Part shown: positions 16,596 through 24,999 of the stretch, piece by piece
Numbering within the stretch: the first letter of the stretch is position 1
Layout: every line of letters starts with the position of its first letter
NCBI GenBank assembly: GCA_002508705.1
Contig: DAYL01000019.1
Span: 117,182 to 181,181, forward strand
Direction: 5' to 3'
Origin: Methanoculleus sp. UBA374
Lineage (GTDB): Archaea > Halobacteriota > Methanomicrobia > Methanomicrobiales > Methanoculleaceae
DNA: 64,000 nucleotides
Translations under genes and position numbers: made by a program
Notes under the pieces: generated by a model
The model's input: only the letters and a program-made list of their open reading frames with translations
Told to the model about the DNA's origin: nothing
The model's database searches: none

Positions 16596-17045
16596 TTACG
16601 CCTCCACTCCGGCCCGCTTGAGGATGAGCTGATAATCTTCCTCGGGGATCTCGCGCATGGCTATCCTGAGGTGGCCGCTCCACATCGTCTTGTTCGTGAT
16701 GAATGTGAGATCCGGGATCAGCGGCTTGAACTCAAGGGGTTCGGCAAAGACCGCCACCGGCCGGACCTTCATGCGGTAAGGGAAGACCTCGTCGCCCATC
16801 TGCGGCGGGGTGATGAAGAGGCGGGAGTGATCTATGTAGGGTTCGGCGACGACCTCGTAGGCTCCGGTTATCGCGGAGGGGAGGATGGCGTCGTCCTCTT
16901 TCTCCTGCCGGACATATACAAGGATGGTGTCGCCGGGCTTCACCCGTTGCATGAGGGTTTTGTTCCGCTTGGGTACTCCCCAGATGTGCTTCGCATCGAG
17001 GATCTTCTGGTTGTCGCGGTTCGAGGAGGCGATCCAGTGGGTCAT
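16596..17045 (-). CDS. EVE-domain protein (UPF0310)
   Basis: A 149-residue EVE (PUA-like) protein: THWIASSNRDNQKILDAKHI, WGVPKRNKTLMQRVKPGDTI and MGDEVFPYRMKVRPV are characteristic. EVE domains belong to the PUA superfamily and several bind modified bases in DNA or RNA. The start MTHW at 17045 fits the family better than the upstream GTG. It is followed directly by the DUF365 gene, giving a two-gene unit of PUA-fold proteins. The long plus-strand frame opposite both genes is a shadow. Confidence 0.85.
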   Translation of the reverse strand: MTHWIASSNRDNQKILDAKHIWGVPKRNKTLMQRVKPGDTILVYVRQEKEDDAILPSAITGAYEVVAEPYIDHSRLFITPPQMGDEVFPYRMKVRPVAVFAEPLEFKPLIPDLTFITNKTMWSGHLRIAMREIPEEDYQLILKRAGVEA

Positions 17046-17288
17046 ACAAAGAGATTCAGGCACCCGTATGAAAAACCTTTTGAAGCCGGTGGATAACTGT
17101 ATTCTTTGTAAAGAGGAGATCTATAGCGAAAATCCAGTGTTAATGATCGAGAACTTTTGGATGGTATAACTATATAGGAAGACCCCCGCTTCAATAACTT
17201 GAATCTCATTTTTCTACCGCCGTCAGAATCCGCCTGAAAAGGATGCATTGGAATTTTGGATTAATATCTTTAGAATGTTCTTTCCACG

Positions 17289-17408
17289 CCGCTCTTTGAC
17301 CCGTTGAAAAATGTCGTGGAGAAGTTATTCGCTCCTGGAAAGAGCGGGAGAAAGAATGAGGCCAAGGAATTTGAAGAATATATAAGAAGTTACAAGAGCG
17401 TGTTCTAA
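17289..17408 (+). pseudogene. C-terminal gene remnant, unidentified
   Basis: The frame reads PLFDPLKNVVEKLFAPGKSG followed by a lysine/glutamate-rich helix and ends at TAA. It looks like a genuine protein C-terminus that has lost its upstream part, since stops precede it. I do not recognise the family. Nothing else is supported between 17046 and 17453. Confidence 0.25.
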
Positions 17409-17453
17409 GGATTATCAACTTCAAGTTGCACCCTATCGTCCAAAAGTACGCAT

Positions 17454-17597
17454 GCAGAGGCATACTTCGGTCTCGCCGACGATCTGGCACGGCTCTTCTG
17501 CCGCGAGATCGATCTCGTTGAACTATCGGCTATCGGAAACCCGATCTTCCGTGAGGCCGTGGAAGAGACCTGCAGGGATGTCTATGCCGTCGCGTGA
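17454..17597 (+). pseudogene. MntA-like nucleotidyltransferase, C-terminal fragment
   Basis: The frame gives [40 protein letters not shown] and VYAVA, which is the end of a minimal nucleotidyltransferase (MNT) partner of HepT. The GS-x10-DxD catalytic half is absent. It overlaps the HepT-like gene by 20 bases, the usual MNT-HEPN arrangement. Confidence 0.65.
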
Positions 17598-17995
17598 GGG
17601 CAGGAAATATCTCTACGATATTGCAGAGGCCGCAGACTATATCGCACAGTTCACCGGTGGGAGGACCTTTGAAGAGTATCGCAACGATCCCATGCTCAGA
17701 TCGGCTGTTGAGCGGCAGTTTGAGATCATCGGTGAAGCGCTGAACCGGCATTCTCCGGCGGGAACCGCCCCTCAGGGAGAAGATCTCCGACGCTCCCCTG
17801 ATAATCGCGTTCAGGAATCGTCTGATTCACGGGTACGCAACCGTATCCGACGAGGTAATCCGGGGTGTCGTCGAAGGGTATCTGCCGGTCCTCGCAGGCG
17901 AGGTGCGGTCTCTTCTGAGAGAGAATGGATATGGCTGCCCGCGGAGACTTTTTTCCCGACTCTACAACAGGAACTCATCCCAAAAAGATCTATGA
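17578..17995 (+). pseudogene. HepT-like HEPN ribonuclease, frameshifted
   Basis: The first frame reads [20 protein letters not shown] and [15 protein letters not shown], as in DUF86/HepT. A one-base shift near 17770 puts the rest, including the HEPN active-site RNRLIHGY (R-x4-H), in another phase that ends at 17995. HepT is the RNase toxin of the HEPN/MNT system. Here both partners are broken, while an intact pair lies at 61844-62477. Confidence 0.75.
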
Positions 17996-18059
17996 ATGTT
18001 CTGTACACCCTTATCGGAGCACGCACCTCCGAAGTTTCTCTCCTCTGAACGATATCCAG

Positions 18060-18614
18060 GACAGAGAGAGTGAAACGGCTTCCTATTGGCTATCGCCATG
18101 TGGGGGAGGGTCCGGGAGGGGGTGCCCCCCTTCCGGCAAAGGCATTTTGGGATGCCCTCCAGGTCTGTCTTGTATATGAGGTCGTCCCAAAAGGACCCTA
18201 GAACCTTCGTTACACCAAATTGGAGCATTTACATCCAAGTTCTCGACCCTCTGAGTCATATTCAAGGCAATAATGGTGAAACGGCTTTCCATTGAGAGTC
18301 TCACCTCACGGTGCTCCTGCTCTCTTCCGCAGAAAGACAGCATATCGCCACTCGGGGAACGACTGCCGGCACGGCAGGAGTTTGAGAAACTCGAAGGGTT
18401 TCGAAGAGGGTTCGGGGAGGTGCACCCGGCGGAACGGCGGGTGTATGAGAAGACCAAAGGTCTTCGAAGAGTTTCGAATGAGCTCCGGGCCGAAGGGCCG
18501 GTGCTTGAGCACCGGAGGTGCGAATAACGACTTCCCCGAAGGGAAAGGGGTTCGAGAAACTCGAAGAGTTTCGAGGGGTGTCCCCCTCCCGGTAGCAGTT
18601 TTTGGGACAACCTC
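18060..18614. repeat. Hairpin-module repeat element, copy 3, nested
   Basis: Inside it, 18178-18614 is bounded by GAGGTCGTCCCAAAA and TTTTTGGGACAACCTC, near-perfect terminal inverted repeats. The interior is almost entirely stem-loop modules: CACCCGGCGGAACGGCGGGTG, AAGACCAAAGGTCTT, GAAACTCGAAGAGTTTC, CACCTCACGGTG. The block CGGGGAACGACTGCCGGC with ACGGCAGGAGTTTGAGAA is shared with the copies at 1.75 and 35.24 kb. The outer part (18060-18177) repeats the motif AAACGGCTT...TATCGCCA found at 18279 and 1720. No protein is encoded. Confidence 0.65.
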
Positions 18615-18695
18615 TATTATAACGAAGATGGGTTGCGCTCTACACTATTGCGGCGTTCATCGGAGATACACAGCGATTGATCGTTGCAGGGCAGG

Positions 18696-19168
18696 TTACA
18701 GCCCCAGGTCGGAGAGCCCGGGATGATCGTCGGGCCGTCGCCCGAGCGGCCAGTGATACTTCCGTTCTCCCTCGGTGATCGGCAGGTCGTTGATGCTGGC
18801 ATGACGGGTGCGCATCAACCCCTGCGGATCGAACTCCCAGTTTTCGTTTCCGTAGGAACGGAACCAGTTCCCGGAATCATCATGCCACTCATACGCGAAC
18901 CGTACCGCGATACGCGCCTCGTGAAACGCCCAGACCTCCTTGATCAGACGGTAGTCGAGTTCCTTTGCCCATTTCCGTTTCAGAAACTCGACGATCTCCT
19001 CGCGGCCGTTCACGAACTCGGCCCGGTTGCGCCAGGCGCTGTCGACGCTGTACGCAAGCGAGACCCGTCCGGGATCGCGCGAATTCCAGGCATCTTCAGC
19101 CATACGAACCTTCTGCACGGCCGTCTCGTAGGTGAACGGTGGTAAGGGGGGCGACTCTGTTCGGTCAT
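18696..19168 (-). CDS. DUF1348 (SnoaL/NTF2-like) protein, probable N-terminal frameshift
   Basis: Residues [40 protein letters not shown], and [20 protein letters not shown] are characteristic of the DUF1348 family, an NTF2-like fold of unknown function, about 155 residues. The intact frame starts only near 19118. The expected N-terminus ([18 protein letters not shown]) is present but one base out of frame at a run of six G (19146-19151 on the plus strand; six C in the gene). The ATG would be 19166-19168. A one-base homopolymer loss, either real or a sequencing error, explains it. Confidence 0.75.
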
Positions 19169-19339
19169 ACAGGTATCCACGCCCCGTGAGATGATAAGGG
19201 TATGGCCGACCGCTTCGGGGCCGACGATATCGATACGAGAGATCTCGCCTGCAAACCTCGCGGTGAAGGTTGAATTCCCTGAGAGCGAGCAGAAGCGGTC
19301 TTCCGCGCGTATGCCGGATGAAAAAGAGACCGATGCCAT
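19166..19339 (-). pseudogene. TOBE-domain-like fragment
   Basis: The frame holds [20 protein letters not shown] and [16 protein letters not shown], which resembles the C-terminal TOBE domain of molybdate-type ABC ATPases or ModE (IRPEDI.L....NSF.G.I..I...GP...V). The ATPase part is missing, and stops lie upstream. It runs into the start of the DUF1348 gene. Weak evidence. Confidence 0.35.
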
Positions 19340-19395
19340 CCGGGGGGAGAACCCGCCGTAACTCTACGACTGAAGCGCGGTGCAGAAGAGGAGAA

Positions 19396-19467
19396 CGTCC
19401 CGGCCGGGATTCGAACCCGGGTCGAAAGCTCCGGAGGCTTTCAGGATATCCACTACCCTACCGAGAC
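19396..19467 (-). tRNA. tRNA-Arg (CCG)
   Basis: On the minus strand the acceptor stem GTCTCGG pairs with CCGGGAC (one G-U), followed by a D-arm, the anticodon stem AAAGC/GCTTT with loop CTCCGGA, and the T-arm CCCGGGTTCGAATCCCGG. Anticodon CCG reads CGG (Arg). No intron is seen and CCA is not encoded. Confidence 0.9.
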
Positions 19468-19522
19468 AACCATATCATATAATCCTGTATGATATAAAAG
19501 GCCAGCGGCAGGAGGAAGGGTT

Positions 19523-20554
19523 TCACGCCCTCCTCGATTCGTAGAGGTGCCAGATCTTGCACGCCCCTTCGTGGCTGACCATGCAGGGGCCGACAGGGGT
19601 CCGCGGAGTGCAGGCCTTCCCGAAGAGTTTGCAGTCCGAGGGTCGGGCGACGCCGCGCAACACTTGATCGCAGATGCAGGCAGAGTGCTTGTCCACGTGC
19701 CGGATCGTGATTCCATACTTCTTCTGCGCATCGTAGTCCTCGAACTCCGGTTTCAAGCGGAGGCCCGAAGCCGGGATCACGGGAAACCCGCGCCACTCGA
19801 CGTCGAACGGCTCGAAGACTTCGTACATCAGGCGTTTTGCCTTGACGTTCCCTTCCCGGGTGACCACGCGCGGGTAGGCGTTCTCGACCCGGTGCACCCC
19901 CTCGCGGACCTGTCGCACCGCCATGAGGAGGCCGAGGAGGACATCCTCGGGTTCGAACCCCGCGACCACCTGCGGGACCGGGAACCGCTCGTACTCCTCA
20001 TAGCCCATCACCGCGCAGACGTGCCCCGGGAGGATGAACCCGTCAAGCGGCGCCTCCCCCTGGGCGAGGAGCCACTCCATCGCAGGCGGGACAAGCCGGT
20101 GGCAGGAGAGGATGGAGAAGTTCTCCGGCGGACGGGAGAGGATCGTGGCGGCGACCGTCGGCGCGGTGGTCTCGAATCCGACCGAGACGAAGACAATCTC
20201 CCGGTCGGGCTCCCGTCGGGCGATCTCCACCGCCTTATGGACGCCCTGCACCACCCGAATATCCCCGCCGCTCGACTCAAGCGAACCCTTCGATCCCGGG
20301 ACCCGCAGCAGGTCGCCGTAGGTGGCGATGGTGCAGCCGCGCTCCACCAGGTCGAGCGCGGCGTCGATCTCGCCCTGCGGCGTGATACAGACCGGACAGC
20401 CCGGCCCCATCACGATCTTGAGCCCCTCCGGAAGGACGCTCCGGAGCCCTGAGCGTGCGATCGCCGCCTCGTGGGTGCCGCAGATGTGCATGAGCGTGAT
20501 CTCCCGGTCGACGAGAGAATGAAGCGTCTTTACTATGTCTTTACCGACCGCCAT
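19523..20554 (-). CDS. hypD: Hydrogenase maturation factor HypD
   Basis: A 343-residue protein with the diagnostic HypD motifs: MHICGTHE at 22-29, MGPGCPVCITP at 49-59, FVSVGFETTAPT near 121-132, and the C-terminal cysteine block HSACICDQVLRG. HypD carries a 4Fe-4S cluster and, with HypC, assembles the Fe(CN)2CO group of NiFe hydrogenases such as Frh and Mvh of methanogens. Length and motif order are normal. No other hyp gene is adjacent in the window, as often in archaea. Confidence 0.95.
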   Translation of the reverse strand: MAVGKDIVKTLHSLVDREITLMHICGTHEAAIARSGLRSVLPEGLKIVMGPGCPVCITPQGEIDAALDLVERGCTIATYGDLLRVPGSKGSLESSGGDIRVVQGVHKAVEIARREPDREIVFVSVGFETTAPTVAATILSRPPENFSILSCHRLVPPAMEWLLAQGEAPLDGFILPGHVCAVMGYEEYERFPVPQVVAGFEPEDVLLGLLMAVRQVREGVHRVENAYPRVVTREGNVKAKRLMYEVFEPFDVEWRGFPVIPASGLRLKPEFEDYDAQKKYGITIRHVDKHSACICDQVLRGVARPSDCKLFGKACTPRTPVGPCMVSHEGACKIWHLYESRRA

Positions 20555-20599
20555 GAATTCTCATATAGATCTCTCGCCGGTACGGCATATTCGTGCCGG

Positions 20600-21538
20600 T
20601 TACAACTCGGACCGCCGATAAAAGACTCCCCTCTCTTCCCGCACGGGCTCGACCAGGCCCCGGGCCTCAAGGACCCGCAGGCATTTCGCAACCTCTGCCG
20701 GGCGAAGGCGGAGGAGGGCGCCGAGATCGTCAAACGTGCAGGGTCGGCGCCGGATGGCCGCAAGGATGGTCTCGACGGCGTCCCCGAACCCCGGCATCGG
20801 CATCCGGTTCGTGTGCGACGCCCCGATCACCTCCGCCTTCCCGGCGAGCATCGATGCGATCCGCTCGAGGGCCCGCGGCGATGCCGGTCTCACCCGGATA
20901 TCGGTGCCGGGGCGGTCGAGGGTGTTCACCTGGACGCGGTCGGGACCGATGGCGGCGACGGCGTCCCTCAGGCGGAGGACCTCTTCATCCGTATCGTTTT
21001 TACCCGGGACGATGAACACCTCGAGCCAGGCCTCTCCGGGAAACTCCCGGACGAAGGCAACGAGCCCCGCAAGCACCCGTCCGGCGGTGACGCCCGGGCA
21101 GGGGCGGTCGATTTGCCGGAAGAGATCTTCGGATACCGCATCGAGCGACGGAACCACGAGGTCCGCCTGCATAAGGGAGGCCCGGACCTCCGGGTCGGGG
21201 AGGAGTGCGCTTCCCGTCAGGACCGCGACCCGATAGCGGGGGTACCGGTCCTTCAGGAACGAGATGATCCTGCCGATCCCGGTGTGAAGCGTCGGTTCTC
21301 CGGAGCCGGCGAACGTGACGTAGTCGAGGTTCGGCCCGGTCGTGAGATAATCGTCGAGCTCCGCGATGACCCCGTCGGTCGGGACGTACTCGCGCCGCTC
21401 GCAGGTGCGATTGGTCGTCCGCCCGCACTCGCAGTAGACGCAGTCGAAGGTGCAGGTCTTCTGCGGCACCAGGTCGATCCCGAGCGAGACGCCCAGGCGC
21501 CGGGAGAGGACCGGTCCGAAGAGGTAGTGGTACGCCAT
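20600..21538 (-). CDS. Radical SAM protein (COG0731-like) with C-terminal winged helix
   Basis: A 312-residue radical SAM enzyme. The cluster motif is CTFDCVYCECG (Cys29, Cys33, Cys36), preceded by FGPVLSRRLGVSLGIDLVP, the signature of the wybutosine-related COG0731 group. GSGEPTLH marks the SAM-binding strand. The last 60 residues (RRPCTFDDLGALLRLRPAEV, CLRVLEARGLVEPVREERGV) form a winged helix, unusual for an enzyme and suggestive of nucleic-acid or protein targeting. The start MAYHYLF at 21538 is chosen because relatives begin with this Y.FGPV block. It lies 45 bases downstream of no hyp gene partner but in the same direction as hypD. Confidence 0.88.
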   Translation of the reverse strand: MAYHYLFGPVLSRRLGVSLGIDLVPQKTCTFDCVYCECGRTTNRTCERREYVPTDGVIAELDDYLTTGPNLDYVTFAGSGEPTLHTGIGRIISFLKDRYPRYRVAVLTGSALLPDPEVRASLMQADLVVPSLDAVSEDLFRQIDRPCPGVTAGRVLAGLVAFVREFPGEAWLEVFIVPGKNDTDEEVLRLRDAVAAIGPDRVQVNTLDRPGTDIRVRPASPRALERIASMLAGKAEVIGASHTNRMPMPGFGDAVETILAAIRRRPCTFDDLGALLRLRPAEVAKCLRVLEARGLVEPVREERGVFYRRSEL

Positions 21539-21597
21539 GGAAGAAGTATCGGTTGGGCACGAGGTATCTTCAGCATTTACCTGGCGGCAACCCGATC

Positions 21598-22776
21598 TCA
21601 CGTCTCGGCGATCTTGAGCATCTTCTTGCAGAAGTGGTCGATCGAGGTGAAGACCGCCCGGTTGGAGGCGTCCTGGGCTTCCCGGATATCGGTGGTGAGG
21701 AACCGGAGCAGGTCTGAGTAGTAGTCCAGCGAAGGGTATTTCCTGCGGAACTCGTCAAGACAGCGGTTTGCCGGTCCCGATTTCCGCCGGAAGAAGGCAT
21801 ATGCGTAGTCGATGAGGCAGAGGACATGGCCCGGCATCTTCTTCTCTTCGGCAAGTTTCCGGAACTCGCCGAATTCCCCTCCGCGGGGGAGGTAAAGGGC
21901 GGTCCGGAGGCCGTAGTAGACCGGCTCGGGGTCGTCGGGAAAACGCTGGAGCATATCGCGGATGAGGCCCATAGCATCGGCGAGGTCGCCCTGCTCGAAC
22001 TTGAGATGGTAAGCCTCTCGATAAAAGAGCATATCGACGGGGAACCGGACGAGGCCGATCTGCAACATCTTTACGAGCGCCACGTCGTTGTTGTCCTGTT
22101 TTGCCCTTGCCATACCGGTCTCGAGGAACCAGCGGTTATCCGGCATCCATTCGGTCGCAAGGAAGATCATCACCCAGAACGGTTCGGCAAGCCATGGGTC
22201 CTGCTCGAGTTCTCCCCTGGCCAACCGCCGGAGACCCGGCTGCAGCTGTCCGAGTTCCTCCATATACTGGCGTGCGGCTTTCAGGTAGTTCCACCGTTCC
22301 GCGGCGGAATAGCCGGACTCGGTCGACCCTTCCTTATACAGGGTGTAGTAGCAGTAGGCATACCAGCATCCTACGGCGGCGTCGTGTTTGCGGTACGGCT
22401 GGAGGTAGACCGCCGCCGCGAGCGGCATCCCGATCTTCATCAGTTTGACGGCGGCCGCAAGATAGACGCCGGCTTTCCTCTCCTTCTTTCGTTTCATCCC
22501 GCAGGCGATATCGCAGACACGGTTCACGAACTTCGTGTCCCCGGCCCGCTTGCTGACGTCCAAGACCCGAAATACGATTGCATCAATGAACTCGTCGTAC
22601 ATCTGGTCGGTGATGGGGACGTCTGCACGGTCAAGGATCGTAACGATCTTGCCGAAGAATGAGGGGAAATTCTCATCGATGGCTTCGGTATTGGACTCGA
22701 TGTAAGAGAATATCTCAGCCTTGGATCTCTCAAGGCGGTCCGAGACGATAACCTCCGGGAGGAAGCCGCCAACCAT
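21598..22776 (-). CDS. Hypothetical helical-repeat protein
   Basis: A 392-residue, cytosolic, almost all-helical protein. Spaced repeats of the TPR kind are suggested by ALVKMLQIGLVRFPVDMLFY, REAYHLKFEQGDLADAMGLI and RDMLQRFPDDPEPVYYGLRT. A cysteine pair-rich spot lies at FVNRVCDIACGMKRKK. I know of no function. The start MVGGFLPEVI at 22776 is preferred to the longer frame starting at 22839. Together with the radical SAM gene 59 bases downstream it may form an operon. Confidence 0.6.
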   Translation of the reverse strand: MVGGFLPEVIVSDRLERSKAEIFSYIESNTEAIDENFPSFFGKIVTILDRADVPITDQMYDEFIDAIVFRVLDVSKRAGDTKFVNRVCDIACGMKRKKERKAGVYLAAAVKLMKIGMPLAAAVYLQPYRKHDAAVGCWYAYCYYTLYKEGSTESGYSAAERWNYLKAARQYMEELGQLQPGLRRLARGELEQDPWLAEPFWVMIFLATEWMPDNRWFLETGMARAKQDNNDVALVKMLQIGLVRFPVDMLFYREAYHLKFEQGDLADAMGLIRDMLQRFPDDPEPVYYGLRTALYLPRGGEFGEFRKLAEEKKMPGHVLCLIDYAYAFFRRKSGPANRCLDEFRRKYPSLDYYSDLLRFLTTDIREAQDASNRAVFTSIDHFCKKMLKIAET

Positions 22777-22928
22777 AGTTATCTCTATGTGGCTCTGGTG
22801 GCATAAACCATGCGACTGGATCCCTTTTACTGCCGACATGGCGGCGAGGGGCCGCCCCCGGCCGATCAGGCGCGTTGGCAGGAGTGTCGATTCCGAACTT
22901 ATTTATCGTCCCGGTCGGAACATTCTCT

Positions 22929-23660
22929 ATGTTTGGCATCTCCACTTACTGCCTTCACCGTGAGCCGCTCTCTACGGCACTTGAGACGCTCGCTTCCGTA
23001 ACCGATTGCGTGGAGGTGATGGATGAAGGGCTGCACTTCCTTGAGAGTGCAGAGCCGCTGCAGAGTTATTCGTATCGCTACTTCATCCATGCGCCGTCCC
23101 GGGGGGTCAACATCGCAAGCATCCTCGAGCCCATCCGACGGGCGAGCATCGAGGTCCTGACAGGGGCGTTCGCCATCGCCGCGGAGGTCGGGGCGGACGT
23201 GGTCGTCCACCCGGGCTACTATGCGTGGAGCGAGGAACGAGCGCGGGCAACGGAAAGGTTTCAGCAGTCGCTCGCCGAACTGGCGACGGCGGCCGAAGAC
23301 CTTTCGGTCACGTTCTTTGTGGAGAACATGGGGAACTGGGAGTACTTCTTCCTGCGCTCCTGCGAAGACCTGCCGCTCATCGACGGGCTCGGGCTTGCGC
23401 TCGATGTCGGCCACGCGAACCTGAACGGGTGCCTGGACTGCTTCCTCGCCCATCCGGCGGCGCACTTCCATCTGCACGACAACGACGGCACCGAAGACAC
23501 GCATTCCCCGGTCGGGGCCGGGACGATCGATTTTTCGGCCGTGATGGATGCCGTGCACCGGAACAGGGTCACTCCTATCGCCGAGGTGGAGACTCTTGAC
23601 GGGGTTATCGCCAGTATCTCCGCGCTGGAGGCGATCAGCGCTGCTGTGCGGGGAGAATAG
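22929..23660 (+). CDS. Sugar phosphate isomerase/epimerase-like TIM-barrel protein
   Basis: A 243-residue protein of the xylose-isomerase-like/AP endonuclease 2 barrel family. Likely metal ligands are seen at VVVHPGYYAW (His), VENMGNWEYFF (Glu), LDVGHANLNG (Asp, His), HFHLHDNDG (two His) and AEVETLDG (Glu). In archaea such proteins are annotated as sugar phosphate isomerase/epimerase with unknown substrate. The start at MFGISTYCL is favoured since the family begins with the first barrel strand. Confidence 0.85.
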   Translation: MFGISTYCLHREPLSTALETLASVTDCVEVMDEGLHFLESAEPLQSYSYRYFIHAPSRGVNIASILEPIRRASIEVLTGAFAIAAEVGADVVVHPGYYAWSEERARATERFQQSLAELATAAEDLSVTFFVENMGNWEYFFLRSCEDLPLIDGLGLALDVGHANLNGCLDCFLAHPAAHFHLHDNDGTEDTHSPVGAGTIDFSAVMDAVHRNRVTPIAEVETLDGVIASISALEAISAAVRGE

Positions 23661-23703
23661 GGACGGCTCCTATCCGGTTCTTCCTCCGGGTTCGGCCGTA
23701 ACC

Positions 23704-23712
23704 TTTTATAAG
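23704..23712 (+). promoter_or_regulatory. TATA box of tRNA-Thr
   Basis: TTTTATAAG sits about 34 bases before the tRNA 5' end, the usual archaeal spacing. Confidence 0.6.
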
Positions 23713-23741
23713 GTAAACCTCCAACATAGGTGGTGCGTCAT

Positions 23742-23814
<73 letters not shown>

Positions 23815-23985
23815 CTAAGAACCTAAGTTCTTAATCCCTTCTAAAAAATAAGCCCGTAGCGCCGAGATTTTCACATCGGTTTTGAACAGCGCGATTCCTA
23901 CCGTGCGCATCGGGAAACCGACACGGCGCGGGGTCGCTGCTCCTCGGGTGCAGGAGTATACAGGGTCTGAAAAAGAGAGTAGAGG

Positions 23986-24414
23986 TTACGCCTTCACCGG
24001 CGCGGCGATCAGCTGAACCAGAGCGTCCCACGCCTCCGGCTGCTCCTCACGGAACCGGGCGAGCGATGCCCGGAAGTGCGGGTCGTCCGGGGTCGTGCCG
24101 GCATCTTTTGCAAGCATCCTCTCCAGGAAGTCGCCGGGCGCCTCCTTCTTCTGCGGCATACCGCACACGGTGCAGAAGCGCCTCTCTCCCTCCAGGATGG
24201 CACCACACCGCGTGCAGGGCACCGGCTCCGGGGCGGCCGGGCCGGGGACGTCCGCCTCGTCGAAGACCGCCCGGATCGTCTGTGCAACCGCTGCCTTGTA
24301 GTGCTCCAGGGCTTTGCGGGAGTTGTGGCGCTCGTCGTCTGTCAGGTCGCTTTCGGCGAAGTCCAGGCACTCCAAGACCGCCGAAACAGTGGTTCCAAAT
24401 TTGACGTTTGTCAT
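23986..24414 (-). CDS. Zinc-ribbon protein of the integrated element
   Basis: A 142-residue protein. A helical N-terminus (VSAVLECLDFAESDLTDDER) leads to a zinc ribbon CTRCGAILEGERRFCTVCGM (residues near 78-97, four cysteines), followed by a helical tail. The ribbon is strikingly like that at the C-terminus of the element's integrase (CSQCHTVMPPGSRFCARCGM). The start ATG at 24414 lies in the middle of a longer GC-rich frame. Function unknown; it is the last gene of the element's left part. Confidence 0.65.
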   Translation of the reverse strand: MTNVKFGTTVSAVLECLDFAESDLTDDERHNSRKALEHYKAAVAQTIRAVFDEADVPGPAAPEPVPCTRCGAILEGERRFCTVCGMPQKKEAPGDFLERMLAKDAGTTPDDPHFRASLARFREEQPEAWDALVQLIAAPVKA

Positions 24415-24488
24415 GATATCGTCTCTTCTGTTGGTTTCCCCTTGACGGATGCCGCCGGGAGGCCTTGCACCTCCTCCGGACCGCGTGG

Positions 24489-24602
24489 TTACGGTCGGCG
24501 GTCTGCGTTCCAGTTCTCCAGGATGGCCACGACCTCCCGGACTTCCGCGCGAAGCGCCTTCGCCTCCGCGCGCAGGGTTTCCGCGTCCTCGACGGGGATC
24601 AT
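24489..24602 (-). CDS. 37-residue coiled-coil peptide
   Basis: MIPVEDAETLRAEAKALRAE continues as a leucine/valine heptad-like helix and ends NWNADRRP. Its ATG overlaps the stop of the upstream gene as ATGA (24599-24602), so translation is likely coupled. Too short for a family. A dimerising small protein is plausible. Confidence 0.5.
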   Translation of the reverse strand: MIPVEDAETLRAEAKALRAEVREVVAILENWNADRRP

Positions 24603-24985
24603 GCAAACGACCTCACGAGGTCATGGTCGATCGACTTCGCCTGCTCCCGGTCCGCGTCGATGATCGGGGCCGGGGAGGAGAGCCTGGCGGCTGCCTGCTC
24701 CCCGGCGATCACCTTCTCCACGGCCTTGAGCGGAGCAGTCATGAGCCGCGCCTCGATCTTCACGTTCACCGCCTTACCGGACCGGGAGATCCGGGCGGTG
24801 CCGGCGTAGCCGATGAAGACATCGCGGCCGGGGCGTTCCTGCACGAACTGAACATCTACCACGCGGCCGTTTAGCATCTTCGGAACGTCCGCGGCGGCGA
24901 TCACGAGTGTTCCGAGTTTCCAGCCATCTACGACCACGCGAAGGGCGCCGTGGTCCTTCTGAATCTTTCCAACGGGCTTGAACAT
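24599..24985 (-). CDS. Hypothetical protein of the integrated element
   Basis: A 128-residue protein rich in beta-prone segments (ALRVVVDGWKLGTLVIAAAD, VFIGYAGTARISRSGKAVNV) with a charged helical tail. I do not recognise it. A good ribosome site (AGGTGAG) precedes its ATG. It is divergent from the 55-residue DUF2080-like gene and shares with it the operator at 25000-25056. Confidence 0.6.
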   Translation of the reverse strand: MFKPVGKIQKDHGALRVVVDGWKLGTLVIAAADVPKMLNGRVVDVQFVQERPGRDVFIGYAGTARISRSGKAVNVKIEARLMTAPLKAVEKVIAGEQAAARLSSPAPIIDADREQAKSIDHDLVRSFA

Positions 24986-24999
24986 GCTGTCTCACCTAC

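Noticed and set aside
16116..17096. 326-codon plus-strand frame
   Set aside because: Antisense to the EVE and DUF365 genes, whose family signatures are clear; composition is that of a shadow frame.
18178..18614. Hairpin repeats as a structured RNA or riboswitch
   Set aside because: Modules are shuffled and reoriented between copies and are not placed consistently upstream of any gene, so mobile or recombinogenic DNA is the simpler reading.
19547..20452. 301-codon plus-strand frame
   Set aside because: Antisense to hypD, which is unambiguous.
23816..23833. Hairpin after tRNA-Thr as part of the att site
   Set aside because: It is not repeated at the right end; only the 11-bp tRNA core is shared.
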